From contig NZ_JOEY01000023.1 of the NCBI RefSeq assembly GCF_000718165.1, positions 1 to 64,000 on the forward strand: a stretch of DNA of 64,000 nt, given 5' to 3'. Numbering within the stretch: position 1 is the stretch's first letter; every line of letters starts with the position of its first letter. Shown here piece after piece: positions 47,569 to 56,912 of the stretch. The notes beneath the pieces are model-generated. The model was not told the origin of the DNA, searched no databases, and saw only the letters and a program-made list of their open reading frames with translations. This stretch comes from Streptomyces fulvoviolaceus (GTDB lineage Bacteria; Actinomycetota; Actinomycetes; Streptomycetales; Streptomycetaceae). Made by a program: the position numbers and the translations under genes.

Positions 47569-49860
47569 CTACGCCTCCCCACCGTCCCCGGGTCGCCGCG
47601 TGCTGAACCACGCCGCGACCTGGCTGCGGTTGCCGAACCCGAGCTTCACGAGGATCCGTTCGACATGGCCCTCGGCGGTGCGCCGGGCGATGACCAGGGT
47701 GTCGGCGATCTGCTTGTTGGTGCGGCCCTCCGCGATGAGGGCCGCCACCTGCAACTCCCGTGGCGTCAGCAGGGCTTCGTCCGCCGCCGCGACCGGGGCC
47801 CTGGACACGGCGGACTCCCCTCGCAGCTCCCCCAGCGCGTAGGCGACCGCCTCGTCGCGGGTGAGTTCGGCCCCGCGCCGGTGCGCCAGCTCGTAGGCGT
47901 GGTCGCCCAGCACGCGCCGGGCGTGCCGCTCAGGAGTGCGCAGCCGACCCGGCTCCCCCCACTCCAACGGGTTGCCTCCGATGTCCCGCCAGATCCGGTG
48001 CACCGCCCCCCGGAGCACGGCGGCCCGCTCGGCCCGGCCCGCCAAAGCCTCCGCGGCGGCGAGCAGATCGAGACTGCGGGCGAGGCTCTGGTGCTGCCGG
48101 CCGGTGTACGGCAGTCGCAGGCACGCACACGCGTGCTCGGCGGCGCTGTCGTACTGTCCCGCCGACCAGTGCGCCAGCGCCAGCGTGCGCAACGCCCAGG
48201 CCCGCGCCCACTGTTCGCCGTGCTCCGCGCAGAGCGCCACGGCCTCGGTGCACAGCGGGATCGCCTCCTGGGCCCGTCCCCGGGAGACGAGCGTGCAGGC
48301 GAGCTCCACCCGGGTGAGGACGATGAAGCCGGCCATCGTGGAGCGGGGCCGCCCCGTGCCGAAGACACCGGACGGTACGGGCGGCGGCGTCGGCACCGGC
48401 AGCTCCTCGTCCGCGGCCGCCGTACGGCCCGGGTCGGCGCCGGCCAGGACGGCGGCCGAACGGGTGTGGACCAGCGACATCAGCGCGCCTCCCCACATGG
48501 CCCGGGTCAGCGCCACGTCCGGCTGTGCCCCCGCCCGCAGCGCCCCGTCCATCCAGTGCCGTCCCTCGCCCCAGGTGCCGCCCGCGACCCAGTGGAACCA
48601 CAGGGAGGAGGCCATCCGCAGCCCGTGCTGGGCCTCGCCGGGTGTGGTGAGGCAGAAGTCCAGCGCGGCACGGAAGTCGTCCCGGTCGTTCCGGAGCCGT
48701 TCGGTGATCTCCTCCTGGTCGGGCCCGAACCAGTTCCGCTCGAACTCGGCGGCCAGGCGCGCGAAGTGGTCCCGGTGCCGGCGCCGGGTGGCGGTCACCT
48801 CGCCGAGGTCCTCCAGTTTCTCCCGCCCGTAGTCGCGCAGCGAGACCAGCAGCCGGTAGTGGACCTGGGCGCCGTACTCCTCCCGGACCAGGACCGACTT
48901 GTCGACCAGGCCGACCACGGCGTCCAGGACGTCCGTGGCGTCGACGCGCTCCCCGTTGCAGACGGCCTCCGCGGCGGCCAGGTCGAAGCTGCCGACGAAC
49001 ACCGACAGCCAGGCCCACACCAACTGCTCCTGCGGCGTGCACAGTTCGTGGCTCCAGTCGACGGCGGAGCGCAGGGTGCGGTGCCGGGGCGCGGAGACCG
49101 GGCTGCCGCCGGTGAGCAGCTGGTAGCGGTCGTCGAGGCGGGCGACGAGCTGGTCCACGCCGAGCGCGCGCACCCGTACCGCCGCGAGTTCGATGGCGAG
49201 CGGCAGCCCGTCGAGCCGCCGGCACAGTTTGGCGACCGCGTGCTGGTTGCCCGCGCCGACCGTGAAGCCCGGGACCACCGCGGCCGCCCGGTCCGCGAAC
49301 AGCCGTAGTGCGGGGAAGCGTTCGGTGGCCGACACGTCGGTGGTGATCTCCTCCGGCGCGGGCGCGGGCAGCGGCGGCACCTCGAAGAGCCGTTCGCCGA
49401 CGAGCCCGAGCCGGTGCCGGCTGGTGGCGAGGATCCGGACGCCCTCCGTGGCCGTCAGGACCGTCCCCGCGAGGACGGCACAACTGCGCAGCAGATGCTC
49501 GCAGTTGTCGAGGACGATCAGCGTCTGCCGCTCCCGCAGATAGTCGACGAGCACGTCCAGCGGCGGCCGTACGGTCTCGTTGCGCACCCCTAGGGTGTCG
49601 ATCACGGCATGCGGCACGAACGTCTCGTCCTGCAGCGTCGCCAGCGGAACCAGCCACACCCCGTCGGGGAAGGCCCGCACGACCTGCTGCGCCACATGCC
49701 CGGCGAGCCGGGTCTTGCCGACCCCGCCCGGTCCCGTCAACGTCAGCAACCTGCCGACCGACAACAACCTCCTGACGTCCGTCGTCTCGTCCCGCCGCCC
49801 CACGAAGCTCGTCAGCTCCGTCGGGAAGCCGTAAGTGCGCCGCGACTCTGATCCGCCCAC
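47569..49860 (-). CDS. NB-ARC-type ATPase with C-terminal LuxR HTH
   Basis: A 763-residue regulator. Walker A LTLTGPGGVGKTRLAGH and Walker B RQTLIVLDNCEHLL lie in the first 125 residues, followed by NB-ARC helical features (GLPLAIELAAVRVRAL) and helical, TPR-like repeats. The C-terminus is a LuxR HTH: LLTPRELQVAALIAEGRTNK, then QIADTLVIARRTAEGHVERI. The start is GTG 49860. It belongs to the AfsR-like group without the SARP domain. Target genes unknown; it converges with the RsbW-like gene 15 bases away. Confidence 0.92.
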   Translation of the reverse strand: MGGSESRRTYGFPTELTSFVGRRDETTDVRRLLSVGRLLTLTGPGGVGKTRLAGHVAQQVVRAFPDGVWLVPLATLQDETFVPHAVIDTLGVRNETVRPPLDVLVDYLRERQTLIVLDNCEHLLRSCAVLAGTVLTATEGVRILATSRHRLGLVGERLFEVPPLPAPAPEEITTDVSATERFPALRLFADRAAAVVPGFTVGAGNQHAVAKLCRRLDGLPLAIELAAVRVRALGVDQLVARLDDRYQLLTGGSPVSAPRHRTLRSAVDWSHELCTPQEQLVWAWLSVFVGSFDLAAAEAVCNGERVDATDVLDAVVGLVDKSVLVREEYGAQVHYRLLVSLRDYGREKLEDLGEVTATRRRHRDHFARLAAEFERNWFGPDQEEITERLRNDRDDFRAALDFCLTTPGEAQHGLRMASSLWFHWVAGGTWGEGRHWMDGALRAGAQPDVALTRAMWGGALMSLVHTRSAAVLAGADPGRTAAADEELPVPTPPPVPSGVFGTGRPRSTMAGFIVLTRVELACTLVSRGRAQEAIPLCTEAVALCAEHGEQWARAWALRTLALAHWSAGQYDSAAEHACACLRLPYTGRQHQSLARSLDLLAAAEALAGRAERAAVLRGAVHRIWRDIGGNPLEWGEPGRLRTPERHARRVLGDHAYELAHRRGAELTRDEAVAYALGELRGESAVSRAPVAAADEALLTPRELQVAALIAEGRTNKQIADTLVIARRTAEGHVERILVKLGFGNRSQVAAWFSTRRPGDGGEA

Positions 49861-49961
49861 GACCGGTCACGCCCTCTGCTGTGTTTCCCGCACCTGCTGT
49901 TGTATCCCGCAGGGTAGGCACCGGGACCTGGCCGGACGCCCGGTTCCCGCAATTGCCGCCT

Positions 49962-50846
49962 CTACGGGTGACCGGGACTTGCGGCCGCCCTCAGCACCGC
50001 CTCCACCACCCGCGGCAGCGAGTCCGGATGCAGGAACAGGAACAGGTTCGGCTCCACCAGCTCCAGCTCCATCACCCGCGGCTCCCCGTCCTCCCCGTCC
50101 ACGAGGTCCACGCGCGCGTACAGCAGCTCGGGAGCATCCGGTACGGCGGCCAAGGCGGCCTCGGCGACGGCGAGTTCGGCCGGGGTCGGGGTCCAGGGCT
50201 CCAGGCCGGGGTGGGCGACCTTGGCGGCGTCGTAGGCCGTGCCGGGCGTCAGGACGGCCCGCTTGCGGCTGGCGTGGAGCAGGCGCCCCCCGTAGAACTG
50301 CAGCGCCCGCTCCCCGTTGGCGTCGATGCCCTTCACATACGGCTGCACCATCGCGGTGAGCCCTTCCGCGTGCATCCGTTCCAGATGCCGTACGGCCGTC
50401 TCGTGCTGCTCGGGCGTGTAGCGGGCGGCGTAGCGGGCGCCGGCCCCGGAGGTGGGCTTGACGACGTATTCGTGGTCGCCGGGGAGGTCGGCCGGGTCGC
50501 CGGGCGCGAGGTACCGGGTGGGCACGACCGGTACCCCGGCCGCCGCCAGGTCCCCGATGTACCGCTTGTCGGTGTTCCAGCGCACGGTGCCGGCCGGGTT
50601 CGCGAGCCGGGTGACCTGGGCGCACTTCTCCGCCCACGCCACGAACTCGGCCACCCGCCAGCTGTAGTCCCAGGTGGACCGGATGACGGCGAGGTCGTAG
50701 GCGCCCCAGTCGACACCGGCGTCGTCCCAGTACTCGGCCTCCGCCTCGGCTCCCGCCGCGCGCAGCGCCGCCAGCAGCATGGGCAGGTCGGCATCCTTGC
50801 TGGGCTCCGGCCGGGGGTCGTAGGTGACGAGGGCGACTCGGGGCAC
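49962..50846 (-). CDS. ATP-grasp domain protein
   Basis: A 294-residue ATP-grasp ligase-like protein. The start GTG 50846 (VPRVALVTYDPRPEPSKD) has AAGGGA upstream. Features: STWDYSWRVAEFVAWAE, RWNTDKRYIGDLAAAGVPVV, DHEYVVKPTSGAGARYAARY (the ATP-binding lysine and glycine loop), ELLYARVDLVDGEDG and VMELELVEPNLFLFL (metal-binding E/N). This matches RimK/glutathione synthetase-like enzymes that join a carboxylate to an amine. Substrate unknown. It is divergent from the MerR-PP2C gene. Confidence 0.88.
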   Translation of the reverse strand: MPRVALVTYDPRPEPSKDADLPMLLAALRAAGAEAEAEYWDDAGVDWGAYDLAVIRSTWDYSWRVAEFVAWAEKCAQVTRLANPAGTVRWNTDKRYIGDLAAAGVPVVPTRYLAPGDPADLPGDHEYVVKPTSGAGARYAARYTPEQHETAVRHLERMHAEGLTAMVQPYVKGIDANGERALQFYGGRLLHASRKRAVLTPGTAYDAAKVAHPGLEPWTPTPAELAVAEAALAAVPDAPELLYARVDLVDGEDGEPRVMELELVEPNLFLFLHPDSLPRVVEAVLRAAASPGHP

Positions 50847-50985
50847 GGTGGGGGTCCCTTCTGGGGGCGGCTGGTATTTCCGCAGGCTAACCGCGACGGC
50901 CGCAACCGTTCCAACCCATTTGACTCTCCCCCTCGGGGAAGCCCCAGCATCGGTGGGGGCCACGGGGGGACGGACGGGAGTGCAC

Positions 50986-52041
50986 ATGGAGTGGCTGACC
51001 ATCGGCGCCTTCTCGAAGGCGTGCCGGCTGTCGCCGAAGGCCCTGCGGCTGTACGACGAGCTGGACCTGCTGCGTCCCGCGCGGGTCGACCCGAACACCG
51101 GATACCGGTACTACGCGGCCGGCCAGCTGGAACAGGCCCGGCTGGTGGCGTGGCTGCGGCGCCTGGGCATGCCGCTGGCCCGTATCCGCGAGGTGTGCGC
51201 CCTCGGACCTTCGGCCGCCGCCGAGGAGATCCGCGCCTACTGGACGCGGGTCGAGGCGGAGACGGCCCAGCGGCGCGATCTCGCCGAGTTCCTGATCGAC
51301 CACATGACGGCAGGACCGCGAAAGGACCCCACCATGCTGGAACTGCGCCACTCCGCCCACTCGGACCCCGGCCGGGTCCGCCCCCGGAACCAGGACACGG
51401 CCTACGCGGGCAGCCGGCTGCTCGCGGTCGCCGACGGCTTCGGCCCGCGGGGCGCGCCCGCGAGCAGCGCCGCCGTGGAGGCACTGCGGTTCCTGGACAC
51501 CGAAGAGCTCCCGGCCGGGAACGTCCTCAACCTCCTGGACGAGGCGGTACGGGGCGCGACGGAGGCGGTCCAGGACGCGGCGGGGGACCCTGCTCAGGAC
51601 GCGGGCACGACCCTGACCGCCCTGCTGTGGACGGGCTCTCGGCTGGCGCTGGTGCACATCGGCGACTCCCGCGCGTATCTGCTGCGCGACGGCGGCCTGT
51701 TCCGGATCACCGACGACCACACGCTCGTCCAGTCACTGATCGACGAGGGCCGCCTGACACCGGAGGAGGCCGACTCCCACCCCCAACGCTCCCTCCTTCT
51801 CAAGGCGCTCGGCACGACCGCCCCGGACCTCCGCCTCCACGAGACCCGGCCCGGCGACCGCTACCTCCTCTGCTCCGACGGCCTGACCTCCGTCGTCCCC
51901 GAGGCCCGCATCCGCCGGCTCCTCGCCTCGGGCCCGGACCCGGACGAGGCCGTCCGCACCCTGATCGCCGCGGCGAACGACGCGGGCGGTCCGGACAACG
52001 TGAGCTGCGCGGTGGCGGATGTGGTGGAGACGGCGACCTGA
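50986..52041 (+). CDS. MerR regulator fused to a PP2C-type protein phosphatase
   Basis: A 351-residue fusion. Residues 1-105 form a MerR-type DNA-binding unit with dimerisation helix (LTIGAFSKACRLSPKALRLY, then DPNTGYRYYAAGQLEQARL). Residues 118-350 are a PP2C phosphatase with the metal-binding aspartates in place: PGRVRPRNQDTAYAG, LLAVADGFG, LVHIGDSRAYLLRDGG, LLCSDGLTSVV and AGGPDNVSCAV. ATG 50986 follows GGGAG. The phosphatase takes the place of the usual small-molecule domain, suggesting that DNA binding is tied to a dephosphorylation signal. It is followed 20 bases later by a methyltransferase gene. Confidence 0.9.
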   Translation: MEWLTIGAFSKACRLSPKALRLYDELDLLRPARVDPNTGYRYYAAGQLEQARLVAWLRRLGMPLARIREVCALGPSAAAEEIRAYWTRVEAETAQRRDLAEFLIDHMTAGPRKDPTMLELRHSAHSDPGRVRPRNQDTAYAGSRLLAVADGFGPRGAPASSAAVEALRFLDTEELPAGNVLNLLDEAVRGATEAVQDAAGDPAQDAGTTLTALLWTGSRLALVHIGDSRAYLLRDGGLFRITDDHTLVQSLIDEGRLTPEEADSHPQRSLLLKALGTTAPDLRLHETRPGDRYLLCSDGLTSVVPEARIRRLLASGPDPDEAVRTLIAAANDAGGPDNVSCAVADVVETAT

Positions 52042-52061
52042 AGCTCGACACAATCACCACC

Positions 52062-52679
52062 ATGTCGATCTCCGGAACGGACGCGTACGACAAGGAAGTT
52101 CACCTCCCCCCGCTCGTCGAACGAGCCCTGTCCGCCGCCCGCGCCCACGGCTTCCCCTACTCCTGCCGCCCCGAACAGGGCCGCCTGCTGCACGCGTTGG
52201 CGGGCGGTGCGCGGCATTCCATAGGGGAGACGGGCACAGGGTGCGGAGTCGGCCTGGCGTGGCTGGCGTCGGGGGCCGGTGAGGGCGTACGGCTGATCAG
52301 TATCGAGCGGGACCCGGAGCGCGCCCGCATCGCCGCCGAGGTGTTCGCCGACCGCCCGGAGGTAGAGATCCTCACCGGCGACTGGTCCCGCATCACCGAG
52401 CACGGCCCCTACGACCTCCTGGTCCTCGACGGCGGCGGCACGGGCAAGACCCCGACCGACGCCCCTGCCGACCCGGCCCGCCTCCTCACCCCAGGCGGCA
52501 CGGTGGTGATCGACGACTTCACCCCGGCGACGGAGTGGCCGCCCCTGCACGAGGGTGCCGTGGACCGCCCCCGGCTGTACTGGCTGGAACATCCCGCACT
52601 GAACACGATCGAGATCCCCCTGGCCGACGACCTGGCCACGCTGGTGGGGACGCGGATCTGGGAGACTGGGGCCCTGTGA
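52062..52679 (+). CDS. O-methyltransferase family 3-like protein
   Basis: A 205-residue SAM methyltransferase. Motif I is IGETGTGCGVGLAWLASG, then VRLISIERDPERARIAAEVF, DLLVLDGGG and GGTVVIDDFTP, the order seen in catechol O-methyltransferase-like enzymes. ATG 52062 lies 20 bases after the MerR-PP2C stop, and its own stop overlaps pyrE (GTGA). Substrate unknown. Confidence 0.87.
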   Translation: MSISGTDAYDKEVHLPPLVERALSAARAHGFPYSCRPEQGRLLHALAGGARHSIGETGTGCGVGLAWLASGAGEGVRLISIERDPERARIAAEVFADRPEVEILTGDWSRITEHGPYDLLVLDGGGTGKTPTDAPADPARLLTPGGTVVIDDFTPATEWPPLHEGAVDRPRLYWLEHPALNTIEIPLADDLATLVGTRIWETGAL

Positions 52680-53209
52680 CTCGCTCCGATCTTGCTCGCC
52701 GCATCCATGCCGTCTCCCATCTGACCGGGACATTCACCCTGCGTTCGGGGCGTACCGCCTCCGAGTACTTCGACAAGTACCGCTTCGAGGGGGATCCGGT
52801 TCTCCTCGACGAGATCGCTCGCGCGATGGTCCCGCTGGTGCCGGCCGGCACCGAGGTGCTGGCCGGTCTGGAGATGGGCGGCATCCCCGTCGTGACGGCA
52901 CTGGGCCGGCACACGGGCCTGCCCTGTGCGTTCGTCCGCAAGGAGGCCAAGCCGTACGGCACCTGCCGGCTGGCCGAAGGCGCGGAGGTGGCCGGACGCC
53001 GGGTGCTGGTGGTCGAGGACGTGGTGACCAGCGGGGGTCAGATCGTGCTGTCGACGGCCGAGTTGCGCGCCCTCGGAGCGGACATCGGTGCGGCTCTGTG
53101 CGTCATCGACCGCGAGCAGGGCGGTACCGAGACTCTCGCGGCCGAGGCCATCGAGCTCGTATCCCTGCTGACCGCTGCGGACCTGCGCGGCGCCGCCCGC
53201 GCCGAGTAG
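52676..53209 (+). CDS. pyrE: Orotate phosphoribosyltransferase
   Basis: A 177-residue enzyme converting orotate and PRPP to OMP in pyrimidine synthesis. Landmarks: SGRTASEYFDKYRFEGDPVL, GLEMGGIPVVTAL, AFVRKEAKPYGT (flexible loop lysines) and the PRPP motif VLVVEDVVTSGGQ. GTG 52676 overlaps the methyltransferase stop. The length is normal for the family. Confidence 0.95.
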   Translation: MTRSDLARRIHAVSHLTGTFTLRSGRTASEYFDKYRFEGDPVLLDEIARAMVPLVPAGTEVLAGLEMGGIPVVTALGRHTGLPCAFVRKEAKPYGTCRLAEGAEVAGRRVLVVEDVVTSGGQIVLSTAELRALGADIGAALCVIDREQGGTETLAAEAIELVSLLTAADLRGAARAE

Positions 53210-53253
53210 GTGTTCCGTACTCGGCGCGGGCGGGCTGGTTCCTCAAGAAGGTG

Positions 53254-54459
53254 TCACCGTACGGCCGGCTCCGGCTCCGGCTTCGGTTCCGGGTAGAACT
53301 CCCGTGACCGCCCCTTCTTGTCCCGCAGCCCGGCCAGCAGGCTGCCCGGGTACTCCACCGCCCAATAACTCACCGTCGCGACCAACGCCCCGGACGCGAG
53401 GACGATCAGGACGGCCATCGGGAAGCCCGCCCGGGAGTGCGGGATCGCTCCGGCGTCGTACAGGGCCAGCATGAGGGGCTCGTGCCAGATGTAGAGGCTG
53501 AAGCTGATCAGGCCGACGCCGGTGAGCCAGTCCGCACGCAGGAGGCCGTGCCAGCGGGGGCGGGCGGCCGTGCGGACGTGGAGCGTGGCGTAGAGCAGGG
53601 CGAACCAGAGGAGGGCGGCCAGCGGGTGGTAGTACGTGTGCCACGTGTTCTCCGGTGCGGAGAAGTACGACAGCGCGTACAGGCCGGTCGCCGACAGCAG
53701 CGCCAGTGCCGTCGCCCGGCGCGCACCGATCCGGCCCCGCTCCCCCAGTGCCACCAGCAGCACCGCGAGCCCCATCCCCGCCGCGAAGCCGCCGAAGCGG
53801 GCCTGGGGGCCGAAGTACACGGGCCAGTCGGTGTGCGGGATACCGAGGACGTGGTGGGCGACCGCGATCCAGGCGACCGGCAGCAGGTAGAGCGCGCCGC
53901 ACCCCGACGCGCACAGGGCGACCCGGGCGCGCCGGGTGCGCAGGCGGCGGCAGACGCGGATCGCCAACGGGCCGACGGCGACCAGGGTGACGTAGAACGC
54001 GATCTCCAGGGAGAGCGACCAGGTCGGGCCCAGGGTGTAGAAGATGCGCTTCTGGTCGAGGACGTGCGTGAACGTGAGGTGTTCCAGCAGGTCGCGCCAG
54101 TCGCCGGGGAGAGTCGGGTTGCGCAGCGACCAGACCAGGAGGACCGCGATGGCGTAGAGGGGGAGGATTCTCGTCGCCCGCCGGAAGAGGAAGTCCCGGC
54201 CCGGGCGGGTCCGGTCCTCGCCGTCGATCGCGGCGCGGGCGTAGGAGAGCGTGAGCAGGTACGCCGACATGACGAAGAAGAGGTCGATGACCTCCAGGGA
54301 GATCAGTGCGCCCAAGTAGGGGTTGTCCAGCGGCGGATGGGCGCCTGTCGCGTCGTAGACGTAGTACTGCTGCCAGATGTGGAAGACGACCGTGCTGAGG
54401 GCGGCGAGGCCCCGGTAGCCCTGGAGTTCGACGGTGCGGGACTTCTGCGACTGCGTCAC
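53254..54459 (-). CDS. Membrane O-acyltransferase (acyltransferase family 3)
   Basis: A 401-residue integral membrane protein with about ten helices. The N-terminal motif ELQGYRGLAALSTVVFHIW contains the R-x10-H signature of OafA-like O-acetyltransferases, and ISFSLYIWHEPLMLALY is the conserved late helix. The start GTG 54459 overlaps the stop of the glycosyltransferase gene, so it is coupled. It probably O-acetylates the polysaccharide made by that glycosyltransferase. Confidence 0.92.
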   Translation of the reverse strand: MTQSQKSRTVELQGYRGLAALSTVVFHIWQQYYVYDATGAHPPLDNPYLGALISLEVIDLFFVMSAYLLTLSYARAAIDGEDRTRPGRDFLFRRATRILPLYAIAVLLVWSLRNPTLPGDWRDLLEHLTFTHVLDQKRIFYTLGPTWSLSLEIAFYVTLVAVGPLAIRVCRRLRTRRARVALCASGCGALYLLPVAWIAVAHHVLGIPHTDWPVYFGPQARFGGFAAGMGLAVLLVALGERGRIGARRATALALLSATGLYALSYFSAPENTWHTYYHPLAALLWFALLYATLHVRTAARPRWHGLLRADWLTGVGLISFSLYIWHEPLMLALYDAGAIPHSRAGFPMAVLIVLASGALVATVSYWAVEYPGSLLAGLRDKKGRSREFYPEPKPEPEPAVR

Positions 54460-56765
54460 CGCTGCCCCACCGCCTTCGCCGCCGCACGCGGTGTCACTCG
54501 CCAACGGCGGTCCCCCAGCAGCTCCTTGAGGTGCGACTGCCGGGCCACGATGTTCTTGAAGTGGGTGTAGAAGACCGTCGAGACGAGGGCGTGCCGCCAG
54601 AACCAGCCGCGCCTGCGCCGCAGTTCGGGCAGGGCCAGGCGGCCTGCGAACGCCGTCTGCACGAAGCCGGCCGAGAGGGTGAAGCCGAAGGCGAGCAGGC
54701 AGGCCGGGGTGGCCCAGTGGATGCGATCCGCGCCGCCCGCGCGCAGGACCGAGTGGAGCAGGATCGGGAGGATCTGGAGCGACAGCCACGGCTGCACCTC
54801 GCGCCAGCCCAACAGGACGACGAGGCCGGCCTTCTGACGTGGCGTGAAGTCCGGGTTGCGCAGTGCCTGCCACAGGTGGCGAAGGGACACCTGCAGCCAG
54901 CCCTGCGCCCAGCGCGAGCGCTGGTCCCACAGGGGCTTCAGCCGGGTGGGCGCCAACTCCCTTGAGATCAGTGTCCGGTCGGTCGCGATCCTGGCACCCT
55001 CGGTCAACGCGCGTAGCGTCGAATCGATGTCCTCCGTCAGCATCGAACCGTGCATCCGGATACGGGCCAGCAGGTCGGTGCGCCAGAAGCCGTTGGAGCC
55101 ACCGAAGATGCCGAAGCCGTAGAGCCGGGTGCGGCCGGGGTGGCTGACGGCGTAGATCGCCTCGAACTCGGCGGCCACCTGCCGCGCCACCCAGGAGCTG
55201 TCGCCGTTGCGGATCACGCAGTGGCCCTGGACCACGTCGTACCCGTTCGACAGCCAGTCCCAGGCACGGCGGAACGCGTCCGGCGCCGGATGGTGGTCGG
55301 CGTCGAAGATACCGACGAACTCACCGCGCACCCGCGTGACGGCGGCGTTGATGTTCTGCGCCTTCGAGGTGCTCCCGGCCACCGGGAGCAGCACCAACCT
55401 CCGGTCGCGGAGGGCGATTTGACGCAGGGCGTCCTCGACGGGCAGCGGGTGAGGGGTGTTGTACGCGAGGACGATCTCCAGCTCGCTCGGATAGTCCAGC
55501 CGCAGGAAGGACTCCACCGTCTCGACGATCGTCGCCGCCTCGTTCGGCAGATACGCGGCGATGACCGCGCTCGCGGGCGGATACGGCGTCGCGGGTGCCG
55601 CAGGCCGGGTCGGCGCGTCGAGTGAGAAGAGGCACTCGAGGAGGATCAGCGAGGCGGACAGGACCAGCCCGGCCACCACGACCCAGTAGACCGTCGAGGC
55701 GACGTCCCAGCCGAGCACCGCGTACGCCTGCTCGTACAGCGCGAACGGCACGCCCACGCCGACGATCAGCGCGAGCAGCGGCGAGAGGGCGAGCAGGAGC
55801 GGTCGTACGGCCTTCCGGGTGCGGCGGCGCGGCGCGGCGGCCCGCATCCACGGCTTGTAGCGGACGGGCCGCAGGTCACGGTGGCGCAGAGCCTCGGCCA
55901 CGGCGTCGGCGGCCTGCTCGATGGCCCGCTCGTCGGCGTCCGCGAGGGGCAGCCAGCCGACGGCCGGGGTCAGCCGTACGTTCTCGTCGGCGACGACGAA
56001 CCGCGTGCCGGCCACGGTGGTGGCGAACTCCTGGAGCGCGCGACGGGCCGTCTCCTCGTCGACGCCCGGCATGAGGACGAGGAGGCGTCCCTCGTCGTCC
56101 CAGCCGAGCCGGTCGTTGCCGTCGCCGAGCCGCTCGGCGACCGCGGCGAGCCGATCGGCGACCTCGCGGCGCACCCGCGCCCCGAACCGCTCCTCCAGCG
56201 TGTCCGCCTCGGCCACGGCGACCACCGCGAGGACGCCGTCGCGGCGTGCGGGGCTTCCGGGGCGGCGAAGTTCGCGGTCGAGTTCGTCGCGGAAATGGGG
56301 CGCGGAGTGCAGGCCGGTGCGCGGATCGAGCGCCAGCCGGTCGACGGGGACCGGCACCCGGTGCAGCTTGGCGGCGATCCGGGCCGACAGCTCGACCGGG
56401 TCGGCGGCCTCGGGCAGGCAGTCGTCGGCGCCGCTCCTCAACAGCCGTGCGACGCCTGCGGGTTCGCCGTCGGCGGTGACCATGAGGAGCGGAAGCACCT
56501 GACCCCGGGGGCCGGTGCGTATCTCCCGCACGACCGCCACGGCCTGGTCGACGCCGCCGAGTCCGTCGAGGGCCACGATCGCGTCGGGCGGGGCCTGTTG
56601 GACGCTGCGGCCGACTTCGCCGGGGACGGCGTGGGTGACGGCGTAGCCGGTGGATTCGAGGGTGCGGGTGAGCTTCTCGCGTCTGGGGCCGGGGGTGCCG
56701 ACGGCCAGAACATGGCAGGGCAGAGCGTTCCGGGGCGCGGGTGCGCGCCTCAGTTCGGTGTGCAT
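54456..56765 (-). CDS. Rec-GGDEF-family 2 glycosyltransferase fusion
   Basis: A 769-residue fusion. Residues about 15-125 resemble a response-regulator receiver domain; 145-300 a GGDEF domain (LDPRTGLHSAPHFRDELDRE) whose signature is degenerate (GWDDEGRLLVLMPG), so cyclase activity is unlikely. After two helices, residues about 395-770 are a processive GT2 of the cellulose-synthase type: VIAAYLPNEAATIVETVESF, FVGIFDADHHPAPD, LTEDIDSTLRA and WDQRSRWAQGWLQ (Q-x-x-RW), then C-terminal membrane helices. The sensor part may control polymerisation directly, as PilZ does in BcsA. ATG 56765 has only a weak ribosome site. Confidence 0.88.
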   Translation of the reverse strand: MHTELRRAPAPRNALPCHVLAVGTPGPRREKLTRTLESTGYAVTHAVPGEVGRSVQQAPPDAIVALDGLGGVDQAVAVVREIRTGPRGQVLPLLMVTADGEPAGVARLLRSGADDCLPEAADPVELSARIAAKLHRVPVPVDRLALDPRTGLHSAPHFRDELDRELRRPGSPARRDGVLAVVAVAEADTLEERFGARVRREVADRLAAVAERLGDGNDRLGWDDEGRLLVLMPGVDEETARRALQEFATTVAGTRFVVADENVRLTPAVGWLPLADADERAIEQAADAVAEALRHRDLRPVRYKPWMRAAAPRRRTRKAVRPLLLALSPLLALIVGVGVPFALYEQAYAVLGWDVASTVYWVVVAGLVLSASLILLECLFSLDAPTRPAAPATPYPPASAVIAAYLPNEAATIVETVESFLRLDYPSELEIVLAYNTPHPLPVEDALRQIALRDRRLVLLPVAGSTSKAQNINAAVTRVRGEFVGIFDADHHPAPDAFRRAWDWLSNGYDVVQGHCVIRNGDSSWVARQVAAEFEAIYAVSHPGRTRLYGFGIFGGSNGFWRTDLLARIRMHGSMLTEDIDSTLRALTEGARIATDRTLISRELAPTRLKPLWDQRSRWAQGWLQVSLRHLWQALRNPDFTPRQKAGLVVLLGWREVQPWLSLQILPILLHSVLRAGGADRIHWATPACLLAFGFTLSAGFVQTAFAGRLALPELRRRRGWFWRHALVSTVFYTHFKNIVARQSHLKELLGDRRWRVTPRAAAKAVGQR

Positions 56766-56912
56766 GTATGTGGGTCCAATCCTGTTCGGATGTGGGGGGA
56801 GGACCTGGTTGTCTCTACGCGCATTGAGCCTCACAGGGCGCTGTGACAGTGCCCCATCGGCGGTGTAACACCCACATTGCAATTACATGCTCACGACAAG
56901 AAGGTGAGCGGT

